Part shown: piece after piece, positions 7,673-18,012 of the stretch | How positions within the stretch are numbered: the stretch's first letter is position 1 | How the letters are laid out: the number at the start of each line of letters is the position of its first letter | Origin: Rhodococcus sp. SBT000017 | GTDB lineage: Bacteria > Actinomycetota > Actinomycetes > Mycobacteriales > Mycobacteriaceae | Direction of reading: 5' to 3' | NCBI RefSeq assembly: GCF_003688915.1 | Contig: NZ_REFU01000001.1 | Span: 3,348,001 to 3,412,000, forward strand | Length of the DNA: 64,000 nucleotides | Notes under the pieces: generated by a model | Told to the model about the DNA's origin: nothing | Seen by the model: the letters and a program-made list of their open reading frames with translations, nothing else | Database searches by the model: none | Translations under genes and position numbers: made by a program

Positions 7673-8659
7673 GTGGCTCCTGTGACTATTCGCCTCGGTT
7701 ATCAGATGCCCAACTTCAGCTACGACGGTTCGGTCGCAGAACTCTTCCCGCAGGTCATCGCACAGGCCCGCGAGGCCGAAGCGGCAGGGTTCGATACGGC
7801 GTTCGTGATGGATCACTTCTACCAACTCCCCGGAATCGGCAAGCCCGACGAGCCGATGCTCGAGGCCTACTCCGCGCTGTCCGCCCTCGCGACGGCCACC
7901 GACACCATCCAGCTCTCCGCGCTGGTCACCGGCAACACCTACCGCAATCCGGCGATTCTGGCCAAGACCGTCACCACGCTGGACGTCGTCAGCGGCGGGC
8001 GCGCGATCCTCGGTATCGGTGCCGGCTGGTACGAGCTCGAGCACCAGAGCTTCGGACTCGAATTCGGCACCTTCACCGACCGTTTCGAGCGACTCGACGA
8101 GGCACTGCAGATCATCGAACCGATGCTGCGCGGACAGCGCCCCACATTCGACGGGCTCTGGTATCAGGTGGAGAACGCGATGAACGAACCTCGCATCCGC
8201 GACGATCTGCCGATCATGCTCGGCGGCGGTGGCGAGAAGAAGACGTTCGGCCTTGCCGCTCAGTTCGCCGATCATCTCAACATCATCTGCGACGCAAACG
8301 AACTGCCGCGCAAAGTCGCTGCGGTCCAAGCCCGATGCGAGGAGGTCGACCGCGACCCGAAGGATCTGGAAACGAGTTTCCTCGCGTTCGTCATCGTCGA
8401 CGAGGACGGTGACAAGGCCAAGGAGCTGCAGCGCGAGTTCGTACTCAAGCAGGGCCTCGATCTGACGAACCTGTCGGAGGAGGATGCGGCGAAGGCCACC
8501 GATCGGCACTTCTGCGGAACCCCCGACGACGTCGCCGAGCAGGTGCAGAAGCGCGTGCTCGATCAGGGTATCGACGGCATCATCATCAACCTGATCACCA
8601 ACGGCCATCAGCCGGGAGCCGTCGAACTGGCGGGTAGAGCCCTGAAGCAGCTCGTCTAG
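7673..8659 (+). CDS. LLM class (F420-dependent type) oxidoreductase
   Basis: A protein of about 328 aa in the luciferase-like monooxygenase superfamily. Visible signatures are TIRLGYQMPNFSY, FDTAFVMDHFYQLP, SALVTGNTYRNPAILAKTV and LGIGAGWYELEHQSFG, all hallmarks of the actinobacterial F420-type subgroup. It probably uses reduced F420 or flavin for hydride transfer to an unknown substrate in the cytoplasm. The start is uncertain: GTG codons at 7646, 7673 and 7682 are all in frame and none has a strong ribosome site; the conserved part begins at VTIRLG (7682). It is divergent from the VOC gene and followed by the AIM24 genes after 31 bases. Confidence 0.85.
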   Translation: MAPVTIRLGYQMPNFSYDGSVAELFPQVIAQAREAEAAGFDTAFVMDHFYQLPGIGKPDEPMLEAYSALSALATATDTIQLSALVTGNTYRNPAILAKTVTTLDVVSGGRAILGIGAGWYELEHQSFGLEFGTFTDRFERLDEALQIIEPMLRGQRPTFDGLWYQVENAMNEPRIRDDLPIMLGGGGEKKTFGLAAQFADHLNIICDANELPRKVAAVQARCEEVDRDPKDLETSFLAFVIVDEDGDKAKELQREFVLKQGLDLTNLSEEDAAKATDRHFCGTPDDVAEQVQKRVLDQGIDGIIINLITNGHQPGAVELAGRALKQLV

Positions 8660-8690
8660 ATTTTCTCTCCAGCAGTAGCCGCGGGGGCGC

Positions 8691-9335
8691 GTGCAGTGGC
8701 ATAGTTCCCCCGTGGCTCAGCTGAGGATGAACGGGCACCGTGTCTTGGTCGCCGACCTGACCGGCGACTCCCTGCGCGCAATGTCGGGCTCGATGGTGGC
8801 CTACGAGGGCGATGTCGCCTTCAAGAGCGCCGGCATGGGTGGTGGCGGAGGCTTCCGCGCCGCACTCAAACAGAAGGTGACCGGCGAGTCGCTGTCGCTG
8901 ATGGACGTGTCCGGCAAGGGCACCGTCCACTTCGCCGTCGACGCCCAGGACATCACTCTCGTCGAGGTCCAGGGCGACAACCTCCACGTCGAGTCCTCCC
9001 AATTACTGGCTCTCACAGGGCAATTGAAGACGGATATCAAATTCTCCGGCTTGCGCGGCGCAAGTTCGGGCCAGGGACTGTTCACCACCGTCGTCAGCGG
9101 ATCCGGCACCGTGGCATTGCTGTCCAAGGGTGGGCCGATCATCGCCCTCGCCGTCGATCCGCAGTACCCACTGGTCGTCGATCCCGACGCCTTCGTCGCC
9201 CATCGCGGCCAACTGAATCAGAGCTTCGTCACCGACGTCACGTGGCGTTCCGCCATCGGCGGCGGCAGCGGCGAGGCCTTCTCTCTCCGCTTCGACGGCC
9301 AGGGCGTCGTCTACATCCAACCCGAGGAGCGCTGA
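8691..9335 (+). CDS. AIM24 family protein, first of three
   Basis: A 214-aa protein of the AIM24/TIGR00266-like beta-rich family. It contains the repeated beta-strand pattern of the fold, including SMVAYEGDVAFKS, SGQGLFTTVVSGSGTVALLSKGG and a C-terminal GEAFSLRFDGQGVVYIQPEER. The role of bacterial AIM24 proteins is not established; the eukaryotic namesake acts in mitochondrial membrane organisation. The GTG at 8691 has GGGGG upstream; GTG at 8712 and ATG at 8727 are alternatives. It overlaps no neighbour and is followed after one base by a second paralogue, so the three AIM24 genes form one transcription unit. Confidence 0.8.
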   Translation: MQWHSSPVAQLRMNGHRVLVADLTGDSLRAMSGSMVAYEGDVAFKSAGMGGGGGFRAALKQKVTGESLSLMDVSGKGTVHFAVDAQDITLVEVQGDNLHVESSQLLALTGQLKTDIKFSGLRGASSGQGLFTTVVSGSGTVALLSKGGPIIALAVDPQYPLVVDPDAFVAHRGQLNQSFVTDVTWRSAIGGGSGEAFSLRFDGQGVVYIQPEER

Positions 9336-9336
9336 C

Positions 9337-10014
9337 GTGCCGCTCGAACTGGTCAACAGCAAAGTCGTGAAATCCGTTCTGGCACCGAATCAGAACGTGC
9401 TCGCGCGTCGTGGATCGATGCTCTACTACACCGGCGACGTCCGGTTCGTTCCGCATTCGATGGGCGGCTCGGCCGGTGCCATGCCGGGCATGGGCGGCAT
9501 GGCCGGGATGGCAGGCCGAATGATGGCAGGCGAGCACACGGCGATGATGGCCGCCGAGGGGCAGGGCGAGGTCTTCTACGGTCACGCCGGGCTGTACATC
9601 GAGGTGATCGAACTCGACGGATCGTCGATGCTCACCGTCGAAGCCGATCGACTCCTGGTGCACGACGGCTACCTCCAGAGCTCAATCGTGGCCCTGACCT
9701 CGCAGGGCGGCGTCCGAGGAGCGGTGCGCGGTGCGATGACCGGGCAGGGTCTGTTCACGACACAACTGACCGGCCAGGGCAGCGTCGCGGTTCTCTCGCA
9801 CGGCGGGGCGACTCCGCTGCAGGTCGGGCCTGATCACCCCCAGGTCGTGGTGGATCCGCAGGCGTACGTCTGCCACATCGGCAACATCAACGTCGACATC
9901 TCCGCGAACGTCGGGTGGCGCGACGCCGTCGGCAAGGGCAGCGGCGAGGCAATCCAGTTGAAGATGACCGGCATGGGCACCGTATGGGTGCAGGCGTCCG
10001 AGCAGAAGTTCTAG
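9337..10014 (+). CDS. AIM24 family protein, second of three
   Basis: A 225-aa paralogue beginning at a GTG (VPLELVNSKVVKSVL), one base after the previous stop, with GAGGAG about 12 bases upstream. It shares SMLYYTGDVRFVP, GQGLFTTQLTGQGSVAVLSHGG and the C-terminal GEAIQLKMTGMGTVWVQASE with its neighbour. It is distinguished by a Gly/Met-rich insertion around residues 43-68 (GAMPGMGGMAGMAG), a flexible low-complexity loop that also occurs in shorter form in the first copy. Function is unknown; the paralogues may assemble together. Confidence 0.8.
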   Translation: MPLELVNSKVVKSVLAPNQNVLARRGSMLYYTGDVRFVPHSMGGSAGAMPGMGGMAGMAGRMMAGEHTAMMAAEGQGEVFYGHAGLYIEVIELDGSSMLTVEADRLLVHDGYLQSSIVALTSQGGVRGAVRGAMTGQGLFTTQLTGQGSVAVLSHGGATPLQVGPDHPQVVVDPQAYVCHIGNINVDISANVGWRDAVGKGSGEAIQLKMTGMGTVWVQASEQKF

Positions 10015-10026
10015 GAGGGACACCCT

Positions 10027-10770
10027 ATGGGTCTGGACATTCACACCCCGTACACCCTGCCGGTCAACGACAACGTCCCCGGCAACGACTACGCGTTCTG
10101 CGTCGAGCTCGCAGGCCAGCCGTGGTTCACGTCGAAGGGCGCGATGATCGCGTACTACGGCAATGTTCGTTTCGAACCGCTCGGGCAGACGTCCATGCCC
10201 GCCATCGTCGCCGCGCGGTTCTCCTCTCCGCTGTACTCGAACGACTGGGTGCTCGCGCAGGGCCAGGGCAAGCTGATCCTCGGCGATCGCGGGTTCAACA
10301 TCAACAGCTACGACCTCGACGACGGCAACCTCACCATCCGGGCCGCGAATCTCCTTGCGTTCGAGCCGACTCTGGATCTCAAGCAGTCCATCGTCCCGGG
10401 ATTCCTGACTCTGCTCGGCACCGGCAAGTTCCTGGCCTCGTCCAACGGCCCCGTCATGTTCGCCGAGCCGCCGCTGCGCATCGACCCGGAAGCCCTTGTC
10501 GGATGGGCAGATTGCCCGTCGCCCTCGCATCACTTCGATGCCGACTGGATGCAGAACTTCCTCGGTGCAGCCCGCGGATTCCTCGGTGCCAACAGCGGCG
10601 AGGAGCGTCAGTTCGACTTCACCGGTACAGGCACAGTGCTGATCCAGTCCAGCGAGAAGGTTCTCGACGATACGCATCTGTTGCGCTACGTCGAATCGCA
10701 GACGGTCTCGCTCGGCCAGAATTCGTTGCGAGCGCTGCACAACACCATCGGTGCACGACTACAGCAGTAG
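10027..10770 (+). CDS. AIM24 family protein, third of three
   Basis: A 247-aa member of the same family with an excellent ribosome site (AGGAGGG) before the ATG at 10027. It is the most divergent copy: MGLDIHTPYTLPVNDNVPG leads into the fold, GAMIAYYGNVRFEPLG matches the first conserved strand pair, and FDFTGTGTVLIQSSEKV near residue 200 matches the family C-terminal signature. It lacks the Gly/Met loop and adds about 30 residues at the C-terminus. Divergence between the three suggests distinct subunits rather than recent duplication. Confidence 0.8.
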   Translation: MGLDIHTPYTLPVNDNVPGNDYAFCVELAGQPWFTSKGAMIAYYGNVRFEPLGQTSMPAIVAARFSSPLYSNDWVLAQGQGKLILGDRGFNINSYDLDDGNLTIRAANLLAFEPTLDLKQSIVPGFLTLLGTGKFLASSNGPVMFAEPPLRIDPEALVGWADCPSPSHHFDADWMQNFLGAARGFLGANSGEERQFDFTGTGTVLIQSSEKVLDDTHLLRYVESQTVSLGQNSLRALHNTIGARLQQ

Positions 10771-10855
10771 CCCGGCTCGCAGCACCTCGACGGTATCCAC
10801 GGCGCACGTTCGGAGAAGACGCGCATACTGGAGTATCACCTGAGGAGGTACCGCC

Positions 10856-11182
10856 ATGGCCAACCAAGGACCCTTCGGATTCGGATCCGACGACTTCGAC
10901 AAGTTCGCACGTGAGGCGACCGAGGGACTGCGCGAGGTGGTCGGCTCACTGTTCGCCTCGGGCACCGGGGCGCCCAAAGCTCCGCCGGAGCCCGAAACCA
11001 CAGGTCAGAAGGGTGACGGAGTCTGGGCGATCTACAGCGTCGATGACGCCGGATCACCGCAGATCGACCAGCTCTACGCCACCGAACTCGATGCCCTCCG
11101 TGCACACAAGGACAACACCGACCCGCGTCGACGCGTCCGGTTCCTGCCGTACGGCGTGAGCGTCAGCGTCCTCGAAGACTGA
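10856..11182 (+). CDS. Conserved-looking small acidic protein of unknown function (108 aa)
   Basis: A 108-aa protein with a strong GAGGAGG ribosome site before the ATG at 10856. It has an acidic N-terminal half (FGFGSDDFDKFAREATEGL), a Pro-rich linker near residues 40-50 and a compact C-terminal part, GVWAIYSVDDAG followed by ALRAHKDN and RRVRFLPYGVSV. I do not recognise a named domain. A diverged copy of its last third, including the start of the terminator, occurs in the same orientation at 21629-21766, on the far side of the biosynthetic operon that begins immediately downstream. Confidence 0.7.
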   Translation: MANQGPFGFGSDDFDKFAREATEGLREVVGSLFASGTGAPKAPPEPETTGQKGDGVWAIYSVDDAGSPQIDQLYATELDALRAHKDNTDPRRRVRFLPYGVSVSVLED

Positions 11183-11219
11183 ATCGGGTGCACGCCGCAC
11201 CGATCGGCACTATGTGCCG
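11181..11219 (+). terminator. Hairpins between convergent genes
   Basis: After the 108-aa gene stop, an imperfect stem ATCGGGTGC/GCACCGAT is followed by a perfect stem CGGCAC (11205-11210), TAT loop, GTGCCG (11214-11219). The second stem overlaps the stop codon of the convergent HAD gene. No clear T tract is present, so this is probably a bidirectional weak terminator. Confidence 0.45.
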
Positions 11220-11977
11220 TCGGTGAGAGTGGTCAGTAGCGCGCCGAGCTCCGGTACCGATGACGCGATCCAGCGCGCACCGAGGTTCTCTGCCGGAAGC
11301 CCGTATCCCCATTCGACGAACACTGTGGGGATCCCCCACTGGGCCGCCCCGTCGACATCGTGAATCCGGTCCCCGACCATCGCCACGCCGGGTGTGCCGC
11401 CTGCGGCCTGCGCGATCGGCGTAGTCGAAGTCTCGGTGAGTGCACGGGCGATGACATCGGACTTCGACTGCCGCGAACCGTCGGATCCGGCAATGAAATC
11501 GAAGTATTTCGACAGACCGAAATGCTCGAGTACGCGGTGCGCAGTCAGCTCGGTCTTCGATGTCGCTACGGCCATGATCACGCCGGCGTCCTTCAGACAG
11601 GACAAGACTGCGTCCATTCCATCGAAGACCGAATTCTCGGCCCAGCCGCGTTCGCCGTACCTCTGCCGGTAGGAATCGACGGCTCGCGCAGCACGAGTCT
11701 CGTTCAGGCCGAGAGATAGGAACGACTCCAGCAGTGGGGGTCCAATGACTGTGCTCAGCATGTCGGCGGTCGGTTCAGGCTCTCCGATATGCGCCAATGC
11801 GTGCCGAAAGCCTGCCCGGATCCCCGGTGCCGAGTCGGTAAGAGTCCCATCGAGGTCGAACAGGACGGTCTCGGCTCGGAACGAATCAGGTGGGTCAACA
11901 GGTGTCACGGCGACATCGAATTTCTGATGACTGCAGAGACTGCGGGGTATCGAGTTCTGCTGCGTGGTCGGGTACAT
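11210..11977 (-). CDS. HAD family phosphatase (IndB/MinC-N-like), end of the C-nucleoside operon
   Basis: A 255-aa haloacid-dehalogenase hydrolase. Motif I is VLFDLDGTLTDS (Asp nucleophile near residue 41), motif II VATSKT, the Lys of motif III SKSDVI, and motif IV GVAMVGDRIHDVDGA, matching phosphoglycolate-phosphatase-like members. The start at 11977 is supported by AGGGAG six bases upstream; a GTG at 11911 would begin nearer the core. It is the last gene of an eight-gene minus-strand operon, 10 bases after the OYE gene. A HAD phosphatase is a constant partner of indigoidine/minimycin NRPS genes, where it dephosphorylates the nucleotide product, both finishing the molecule and protecting the host. 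That role here is inferred. Confidence 0.85.
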   Translation of the reverse strand: MYPTTQQNSIPRSLCSHQKFDVAVTPVDPPDSFRAETVLFDLDGTLTDSAPGIRAGFRHALAHIGEPEPTADMLSTVIGPPLLESFLSLGLNETRAARAVDSYRQRYGERGWAENSVFDGMDAVLSCLKDAGVIMAVATSKTELTAHRVLEHFGLSKYFDFIAGSDGSRQSKSDVIARALTETSTTPIAQAAGGTPGVAMVGDRIHDVDGAAQWGIPTVFVEWGYGLPAENLGARWIASSVPELGALLTTLTDGT

Positions 11978-11987
11978 CCATCGCTCC

Positions 11988-13094
11988 CTAGGTGGACGTT
12001 GCGAATGCTGGTTCTTCCCGCGTGGGCGACTTCATCGTCGGGTAATCGGTGTAGCCTTCGTCGCCGCCGCCGTACAACGTGGCTTCATCGAGCTCGTTGT
12101 ACGGCCCGCCCGCCCGGATACGATCGACCAGATCGGGGTTGGCCAGGAACAGCGCACCCAAGCACACCGCGTCTGCTGCCTGTTCGTCGAGCACGGTGCC
12201 TGCGATCTCGGGCGTCACGGGACCCGAGTCGGTGTGTTCGTGGGGATTCAGCACGAGCGCGCCCGTCCATTGCTCCCGGACGGCAGCGGTGATGGATCGG
12301 TTGCCGGATTCCATGACGTGCAGGTACGCCAGGGCTGGTAACCGATCGACGAAGTGGCGGTAGAGCGCGGCAGTATCGGACTCGGTGATGTCGTTGTACG
12401 GGTTGGCCGGCGAAATGCGGACACCGACGCGGTCGGCACCGAGTGCGCGAGCCACGGCGCTGATCACCTCTGCCGGGAATCGCACCCGACCCTCGATCGA
12501 TCCACCGTACGAGTCGTCACGGACATTGGTGTTGTCCGAAAGGAACTGGTGGAGAAGGAATCCGTTGCCCGCATGGATCTCGACACCGTCGAACCCTGCG
12601 TCGATCGCACCCGTCGAGGCCGCGACGAAGTCGGCGACGGTCTCCGCGATGTCGTCCTCGGACAACGCGGTTGGGGTGAGGTAATCCACCGGACCGGTGG
12701 GTGAGAAGCACGTGCCTGCAGCGGCGATCGCCGATGGGGCGACCGACGTGTGCGCGGACGGGTACAAGCTCGGATGTCCGATACGACCGGAGTGCATCAA
12801 CTGGGCGACGATTCGCCCACCGGCGGCATGGACGGCGTCGGTGACCTGTCGCCAGGATCGAACCTGCTCCGCCGAATGCAGACCTGGGGTCGAGGCGAAT
12901 CCCTGACCGATCACGCTCGGCTGGATCCCTTCGGAGACGATCAGTCCCGCACTCGCCCGCTGCGCGTAATACGTTGCCATGGAGGGGGTTGCACAGCCGT
13001 CGACGGTTGCTCGGTTCCGTGTCATCGGGGCCATGACGAGTCGGTTGCTCAGCGTCAGGGCACCGAGTTCTGTCGGATCGAAGATGGTGGTCAT
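11988..13094 (-). CDS. Old Yellow Enzyme family alkene reductase (NADH:flavin oxidoreductase)
   Basis: A 368-aa FMN-binding TIM-barrel protein: [24 protein letters not shown] at the N-terminus, [15 protein letters not shown], and the substrate-anion pair in [17 protein letters not shown], where His and Asn are the usual hydrogen-bond donors of the class. Such enzymes reduce activated C=C bonds with NAD(P)H. It overlaps the psuG stop by 4 bases (ATGA) and has GGAG upstream of its ATG, so it is coupled to psuG. OYE is not a component of the known indigoidine or minimycin gene sets as I recall them, which makes it a candidate tailoring enzyme for a modified heterocycle. Confidence 0.9.
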   Translation of the reverse strand: MTTIFDPTELGALTLSNRLVMAPMTRNRATVDGCATPSMATYYAQRASAGLIVSEGIQPSVIGQGFASTPGLHSAEQVRSWRQVTDAVHAAGGRIVAQLMHSGRIGHPSLYPSAHTSVAPSAIAAAGTCFSPTGPVDYLTPTALSEDDIAETVADFVAASTGAIDAGFDGVEIHAGNGFLLHQFLSDNTNVRDDSYGGSIEGRVRFPAEVISAVARALGADRVGVRISPANPYNDITESDTAALYRHFVDRLPALAYLHVMESGNRSITAAVREQWTGALVLNPHEHTDSGPVTPEIAGTVLDEQAADAVCLGALFLANPDLVDRIRAGGPYNELDEATLYGGGDEGYTDYPTMKSPTREEPAFATST

Positions 13095-14053
13095 GCTGCT
13101 CCAGTCTCTCGCGTCGGGTGTGTCGTCTGTGCTGTGGTGCGTGCGTGGGCGGCGGCGAGTATGCCGCCGACTTCGGCGGTGCTGATCAGAACCGCCTTGT
13201 TTGCTTCGGAGGTTCTGCCGCCGGTCATCTCGTCGACGGCTCGCATCAGATACTTGGTGATCGCGTTTCCGCGGATGCCGTCCCGCTCGGCGGATCGCAG
13301 CGCCGTACCGATCGCGGCTTCCGCGAGTTCACGGTCCACCGCGTCCTCGGCTCGGGGCGGTGTGGTGATCAGGACTCCGCCTGATCCTCCTGCATCCCAG
13401 TGGTTTTCGACGATCCGAGCAATCATGTCCTCGTCGTCCACACGGTGTGGACTGCGGATGCCGCTCGATTCGCAGTAGAAGGCAGGAAAGTCGTCCGAGC
13501 GGTACGACACGATCGGCACACAGTGCGTCTCGAGGAACTCCATCGTCAGCGGCAGATCGAGTATCGCTTTCGCTCCGGCGCACACCACCGCGACCTTGGA
13601 CCTGGTGAACTGGATCAGGTCCGACGAGACGTCCATCGACTTCTCCGCACCTCGGTGCACACCGCCGATCCCCGCCGACGTGAAGAAGCGGATGCCCGCG
13701 AGTTCTGCAGCGACCAAGGACGATGCGACCGTCGTTGCACCGGTGATGCCTCGTGCCAGTGCGACCGGTAGATCTCGGCTGCTCACCTTGGGGATGCCCG
13801 GCGTGGACGCGTACCGCTCGATGTCGGATTCGGTCATTCCGATCGAGAGTCGGCCTTCGTCGATTCCGATGGTCGCCGGGATCGCACCGCCTGTGCGCAC
13901 CGCGTTCTCGACCTCGTACGCGGTCTGTGCATTGTCCGGGTACGGCAATCCATGGGTGATGACGTTGGACTCGAGTGCGACGACGGGTAAGCCGCTGTGC
14001 AAAGCCTCTGCGACCTCCTCGGTCATCCGCAAGGGAGTTTTCGACATTCTCAT
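13091..14053 (-). CDS. psuG: Pseudouridine-5'-phosphate glycosidase family (PsuG/IndA/MinB-like C-glycosynthase)
   Basis: A 320-aa protein matching the Indigoidine_A/PsuG family along its length: [18 protein letters not shown] holds the catalytic Glu, [15 protein letters not shown] the phosphate/metal region, and [21 protein letters not shown] the catalytic Lys. PsuG reversibly joins C5 of uracil to C1 of ribose 5-phosphate; in C-nucleoside pathways homologues run in the synthetic direction to form the C-C bond. The ATG at 14053 has CAGGAG five bases upstream and overlaps the NRPS stop (14050). Direct coupling to an indigoidine-type NRPS argues for biosynthesis rather than pseudouridine salvage, since no PsuK kinase is present. 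Confidence 0.93.
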   Translation of the reverse strand: MRMSKTPLRMTEEVAEALHSGLPVVALESNVITHGLPYPDNAQTAYEVENAVRTGGAIPATIGIDEGRLSIGMTESDIERYASTPGIPKVSSRDLPVALARGITGATTVASSLVAAELAGIRFFTSAGIGGVHRGAEKSMDVSSDLIQFTRSKVAVVCAGAKAILDLPLTMEFLETHCVPIVSYRSDDFPAFYCESSGIRSPHRVDDEDMIARIVENHWDAGGSGGVLITTPPRAEDAVDRELAEAAIGTALRSAERDGIRGNAITKYLMRAVDEMTGGRTSEANKAVLISTAEVGGILAAAHARTTAQTTHPTRETGAA

Positions 14054-17000
14054 GCGTGCTCCTGCGATGTCTCGAGTCGAGAACGAACTTCCGGCTCGGG
14101 TACCTCGTCGAGCGCACGATCGGACGGACCGGCGATGCCTCTGATCGCAGCTGCGAGTTCTCCGACGCCAGCCGACCGCAGCACCGAGTAATGGTCGCCC
14201 TTCAGCTCGACGATCCGGGGTGTCGACGTGGAGTATCCCGATTGATTTTCGACGAAGGAATAGTCGTCACCGTTTGCTTTGAAGATCGTCACCGGCGCGG
14301 TGAGTGTCCGACCGGCCATCTCCCGAAATGTGTACTCGAACTCGTACGTCTGTTCCACGACGCGCACGATGTTGGTGATCAGCACCTCCCCGAGCGCCGG
14401 AAGCAGACCGTGTACGTATCTGACGAAGCTGCTCTCGTCGGCGACTCCGGCGGCCATACACCCGTCCAGTTCGGGACCGGCGATCTTCCCGGTGAAGACC
14501 GACAGCAGGATGGTCAGATATCCGTGATCGTCGTAGCTCGCGCTCCGAGTGGTTCCTGCGCCCTCCACCACCGGGTTGCCCGGGCAGATCAGAAACAGCT
14601 CTTCGACGTCGTGGCCCGCCTGTTCGAGCTGCCAGGCGGTCTCGAAGGCGACCCGCGCTCCGAACGAGTATCCCCACAACCGATACGGTCCGTGGGGTTG
14701 GACTCGGACGATCTCGGCGACGTCGGCCGCGGCCATCTCGCCGATCGTGCGGTAGGCCGTCTCGCCCGGGTTGATGCCGTGAGCTGCGATCCCGTAGAAC
14801 GGACGCGTCGGGCTCGCCTCGGCCCCGAGCAGTCGAAGATTCATCGGGTAGCCGCCGAGGCCGGGCCAGCAGAAGACCGGCGCGGACGTTCCCACGTTGT
14901 GCAGCAACGACAATCGCGATTCGGGACCGCCAGCGTCACCCTGGATTCTCGCGGCCAGGTCCCTCAACTTCGGACGCTCCAGAATCACCTGAATCGGAAG
15001 CTTCACCCCGTATTCCGCATTGATTCTGTTGACGAGCGCAACGGCAATGAGGGAATTGCCACCGGCAGTGAAGAACTCGTCCTCGACGGACACCGAGTCA
15101 TAGTGCAGGGCCGCGCCCCACACCTCGGCCAACCAACGCTCGGTGTCTGTCGCCGGTGCGACGTAGGGCGCGGACGAATCGGCAGCGAGCACCTCCTCGG
15201 ATCGGCTCAGCACTGTGCAATCGACCTTTCCGTTTGCGGTCAACGGCAGCGCGTCCATGACGAGAATGCGATTCGGGATCATGTAGTCGGGAAGGAAGTT
15301 CGCGAGCTCGTCCTTGATGATCTCGGCGGGGCCCCGCATGTGCACGGCATCCTCGTTCATTCCCTCACTCGCCAGCTGTTCGGCACCGATCGGTCCGCCG
15401 ACGCAGTAATACGAGGCTCCCGTCGGAAGCCCACACGAGGTGAGGATGTCGTCGATGCGCCTGGCGGCAGGTAGCGGATTCCCTGTCTTGGAGCTGTAAC
15501 CGGAGGACATCAAGCCGATCCCGACGTCGATTCCTCGACGCTGAAGACGGTGAAGAGCCAGACCGAGTTCGATGTAGTCCATCCAGTATTCGTCGACACG
15601 AGAGACCAGCGCGATCGAGAAGCTCGCACGGTCGTAGACCTGCTGATTGATCGCGATCACGTGCCGGGATTGCACCACCGAATCCGAGACGATCTCGAAG
15701 TCTGCGACGCCGTCGAATCGATAGAAGCACGATGCCATCCCGACGACATCTCCGTGTGCCTGGACGTATACGTCGACATCCAGGGTCCGCGGCACATCCT
15801 GTGCGGCAACGATGTCGAAGCTGCCCAGGTACTCGTCGCCGACGGGCAGTTCGAGTCGCTGCGACACCGTCGGATCCCACGACCCCGGTTCGACCGTCGA
15901 GCCGTAGCGAGCCAGCGCCGTCTCGAACACACCGATCAGATGCCCTGCCTCGAACTCGAGTACCTCGAGTACATTGTTGCGGTAGACCGGTTCGATGGCG
16001 CTTCGGCGCCCGACGATGTGAATGCGGCTGGAGCCTACGGTCGTGTTCGAGTGCATCGACACGAAGGCGTGATCGACCGGGTGGTAGTAGTACACACCAG
16101 GTTCGAGGGTGTCGTTGCCCGGCGTCTCGAGATAGATCTGATCGGCGTACAGGGCTCCAGGGGATGCATACGCGTACTTGGGAAGCAGGCGCTCGTCGCT
16201 ACGGAACTGCCCGAACCACCGCATGATCTCTCCGAGTTCGTCCCCGGTGAGATCGTCGAACGGACGCGGCGTCGCCGAGGACCGGTGCGTCCGCGGCGTC
16301 GCCAGCAAGTCGAACAATCGGTCGCGCGACATCCGCCCATCACCGTCGAAGAAGCGATAGGTTTTGCGCGCGAACACCTCCGATCGCTGCAGCGCCGTCT
16401 CTGCTCGGCCGGGCAGTTCGATCACGGCCCGGTCTGCAAGCTCCTCGGGCCGCCGAACTCCCGGATCGGCGAGCTGCGCCTTGAGCTGCACCTTGCTCGA
16501 CTTCGACTGATGATGGCTGCCATGGTTGCCCTGGTCCATCAGGGCGGCTTCCTTCGGATTGAGTTCGACGCACGCGACGAGTGTGCGGCTCCCGGTTCGG
16601 CTGTCGTCGGTCACGATCGCCGCAGCCCGACGCACCCAGGTGTGTTCCTCGATCGACAGAGCGATCTCCTCGAGCTCCACCCGGTAGCCTCTGAGCTTGA
16701 TCTGATTGTCGACCCGCCCCGAGAACTGAATCGAACCGTCGGGGTTCCAGTATGCGAGATCACCTGTCCTGTATAGCTTTTCCGTGGGAACGAACGGCGA
16801 CACGATGAACCGGTCACGCGTCTGGTCCTGGCGTCCGAGGTATCCCCTGGCGAGCTGCACTCCCCCGATATAGAGCTCACCGACCTCACCGATGTCGGCC
16901 GGAGCCAGGTTCTCGTCGAGAATGAAGCACTGCGTGTTGTCGACGGGCACCCCGATGGGAACCGATCCTGCTCCGTCGCGGATCGTGTCCGGGTCTACCA

Positions 17001-17955
17001 GGAACGCAGTGGCGTTGATGGTGCACTCCGTCGGTCCGTACAGGTTGACGAGCGACGACCACGGCAGCTCGTCGGAGAACGCTCTGGCGAGCGACAGCGA
17101 GAGTGCCTCGCCCCCGGAGAACACCCGCGACAGGCTGACGCAGCTTCGGAAACGGTCCGAATCGAGCAGCGCAAGCAAGAGTGTCGGCACACACTGGAAC
17201 GTCGTCACGCCGTGCGCGTTGATGGCATCGACAAGAGCCTCGGTGTCGCGGTAGATACCCGGCGACCCCATCACGACTCGACTGCCTACGGCCGGTGCCA
17301 GGATCTCCCACTGGGCGGCATCGAAACTCATCGGTGTCTTCTGCAGTACGACTGCACCGTCGCCGAGGTGGCCGCACGATGCCATCCAGTTGATCTGCGA
17401 CACGATGCTGCGGTGCTCGATCATCACTCCCTTCGGCCTACCGGTGCTACCCGAGGTGTAGATGACGTAGGCCAGATCGCCCGGGTTCGGACGAGCCGAC
17501 GGTGCAGACGGTGTTCGCGGCGTGATGGTTTCCAGCGATACGACGCGTGTGCCCGCGGGAACCATGTCGGTGAGGTGCGCCACGAGGTGCTCCTGAGTGA
17601 CGATGACCGTGGTGGCACTGTCCTCGATCATGTATCGCAGTCGATCGTCCGGGTACTCCGGCGACAACGGCAGGTATGCGGCGCCGGCGAACAGAATGCC
17701 CCAGGCACCGACCATCGTCTGTGCGGACGGTTCGACGTAGAGCCCGACGCAGTCGTCTGCGCCGACGCTCATGTCACGCAGGTGCGCTGCGACTTGTTCG
17801 GCGCGCTCGTGCAGGGCGGAGAAGGTCAGGTCGCCGTCGGAAGCGACGACGGCGACCTGATCCGGCCGGCTCTCGGATTGGCGTCGCAGCAGGTCCGGCA
17901 GGCTGGCGACGAGATGGGCGGCTTGAATGCGTGCATCGAACTGTCTTGTATCCAA
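14050..17955 (-). CDS. Single-module NRPS, A-Ox-T-TE, indigoidine synthetase type (IndC/BpsA/MinA-like)
   Basis: A 1301-aa megaenzyme. The adenylation domain shows A3 [11 protein letters not shown] (166-176), A5 NLYGPTEC (304-311), A7 YRTGDL (395-400) and A8 [16 protein letters not shown] (413-428). About 400 residues (roughly 480-875) are inserted between A8 and A10 ([10 protein letters not shown], 903-912): a SagB/nitroreductase-like FMN oxidase domain with [12 protein letters not shown] and [13 protein letters not shown]. The carrier site is [11 protein letters not shown] with Ser968, and the thioesterase has GYSFG (Ser1097) and a late GDHYS His. This exact order is that of indigoidine synthetases, which cyclise and oxidise L-glutamine; minimycin MinA uses the same scaffold. 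The TTG start is preceded by AGGGGA. Gln specificity is inferred from architecture, not from a pocket code. Confidence 0.95.
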   Translation of the reverse strand: MDTRQFDARIQAAHLVASLPDLLRRQSESRPDQVAVVASDGDLTFSALHERAEQVAAHLRDMSVGADDCVGLYVEPSAQTMVGAWGILFAGAAYLPLSPEYPDDRLRYMIEDSATTVIVTQEHLVAHLTDMVPAGTRVVSLETITPRTPSAPSARPNPGDLAYVIYTSGSTGRPKGVMIEHRSIVSQINWMASCGHLGDGAVVLQKTPMSFDAAQWEILAPAVGSRVVMGSPGIYRDTEALVDAINAHGVTTFQCVPTLLLALLDSDRFRSCVSLSRVFSGGEALSLSLARAFSDELPWSSLVNLYGPTECTINATAFLVDPDTIRDGAGSVPIGVPVDNTQCFILDENLAPADIGEVGELYIGGVQLARGYLGRQDQTRDRFIVSPFVPTEKLYRTGDLAYWNPDGSIQFSGRVDNQIKLRGYRVELEEIALSIEEHTWVRRAAAIVTDDSRTGSRTLVACVELNPKEAALMDQGNHGSHHQSKSSKVQLKAQLADPGVRRPEELADRAVIELPGRAETALQRSEVFARKTYRFFDGDGRMSRDRLFDLLATPRTHRSSATPRPFDDLTGDELGEIMRWFGQFRSDERLLPKYAYASPGALYADQIYLETPGNDTLEPGVYYYHPVDHAFVSMHSNTTVGSSRIHIVGRRSAIEPVYRNNVLEVLEFEAGHLIGVFETALARYGSTVEPGSWDPTVSQRLELPVGDEYLGSFDIVAAQDVPRTLDVDVYVQAHGDVVGMASCFYRFDGVADFEIVSDSVVQSRHVIAINQQVYDRASFSIALVSRVDEYWMDYIELGLALHRLQRRGIDVGIGLMSSGYSSKTGNPLPAARRIDDILTSCGLPTGASYYCVGGPIGAEQLASEGMNEDAVHMRGPAEIIKDELANFLPDYMIPNRILVMDALPLTANGKVDCTVLSRSEEVLAADSSAPYVAPATDTERWLAEVWGAALHYDSVSVEDEFFTAGGNSLIAVALVNRINAEYGVKLPIQVILERPKLRDLAARIQGDAGGPESRLSLLHNVGTSAPVFCWPGLGGYPMNLRLLGAEASPTRPFYGIAAHGINPGETAYRTIGEMAAADVAEIVRVQPHGPYRLWGYSFGARVAFETAWQLEQAGHDVEELFLICPGNPVVEGAGTTRSASYDDHGYLTILLSVFTGKIAGPELDGCMAAGVADESSFVRYVHGLLPALGEVLITNIVRVVEQTYEFEYTFREMAGRTLTAPVTIFKANGDDYSFVENQSGYSTSTPRIVELKGDHYSVLRSAGVGELAAAIRGIAGPSDRALDEVPEPEVRSRLETSQEHA

Positions 17956-18012
17956 CGGGATTCCCCTGTGAGTCGGAACGGCAGTAGGTGTCGAACGCAG
18001 AGCTGACGAGAA

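Noticed and set aside
7622..8608. A 466-residue extension upstream of the VOC protein
   Set aside because: It is antisense to the LLM oxidoreductase, is low in pattern, and the VOC fold begins at the ATG at 7621.
15330..16520. Possible fusion or misassembly of a nitroreductase gene inside the NRPS
   Set aside because: An oxidase domain inserted between adenylation motifs A8 and A10 is the normal architecture of indigoidine synthetases.
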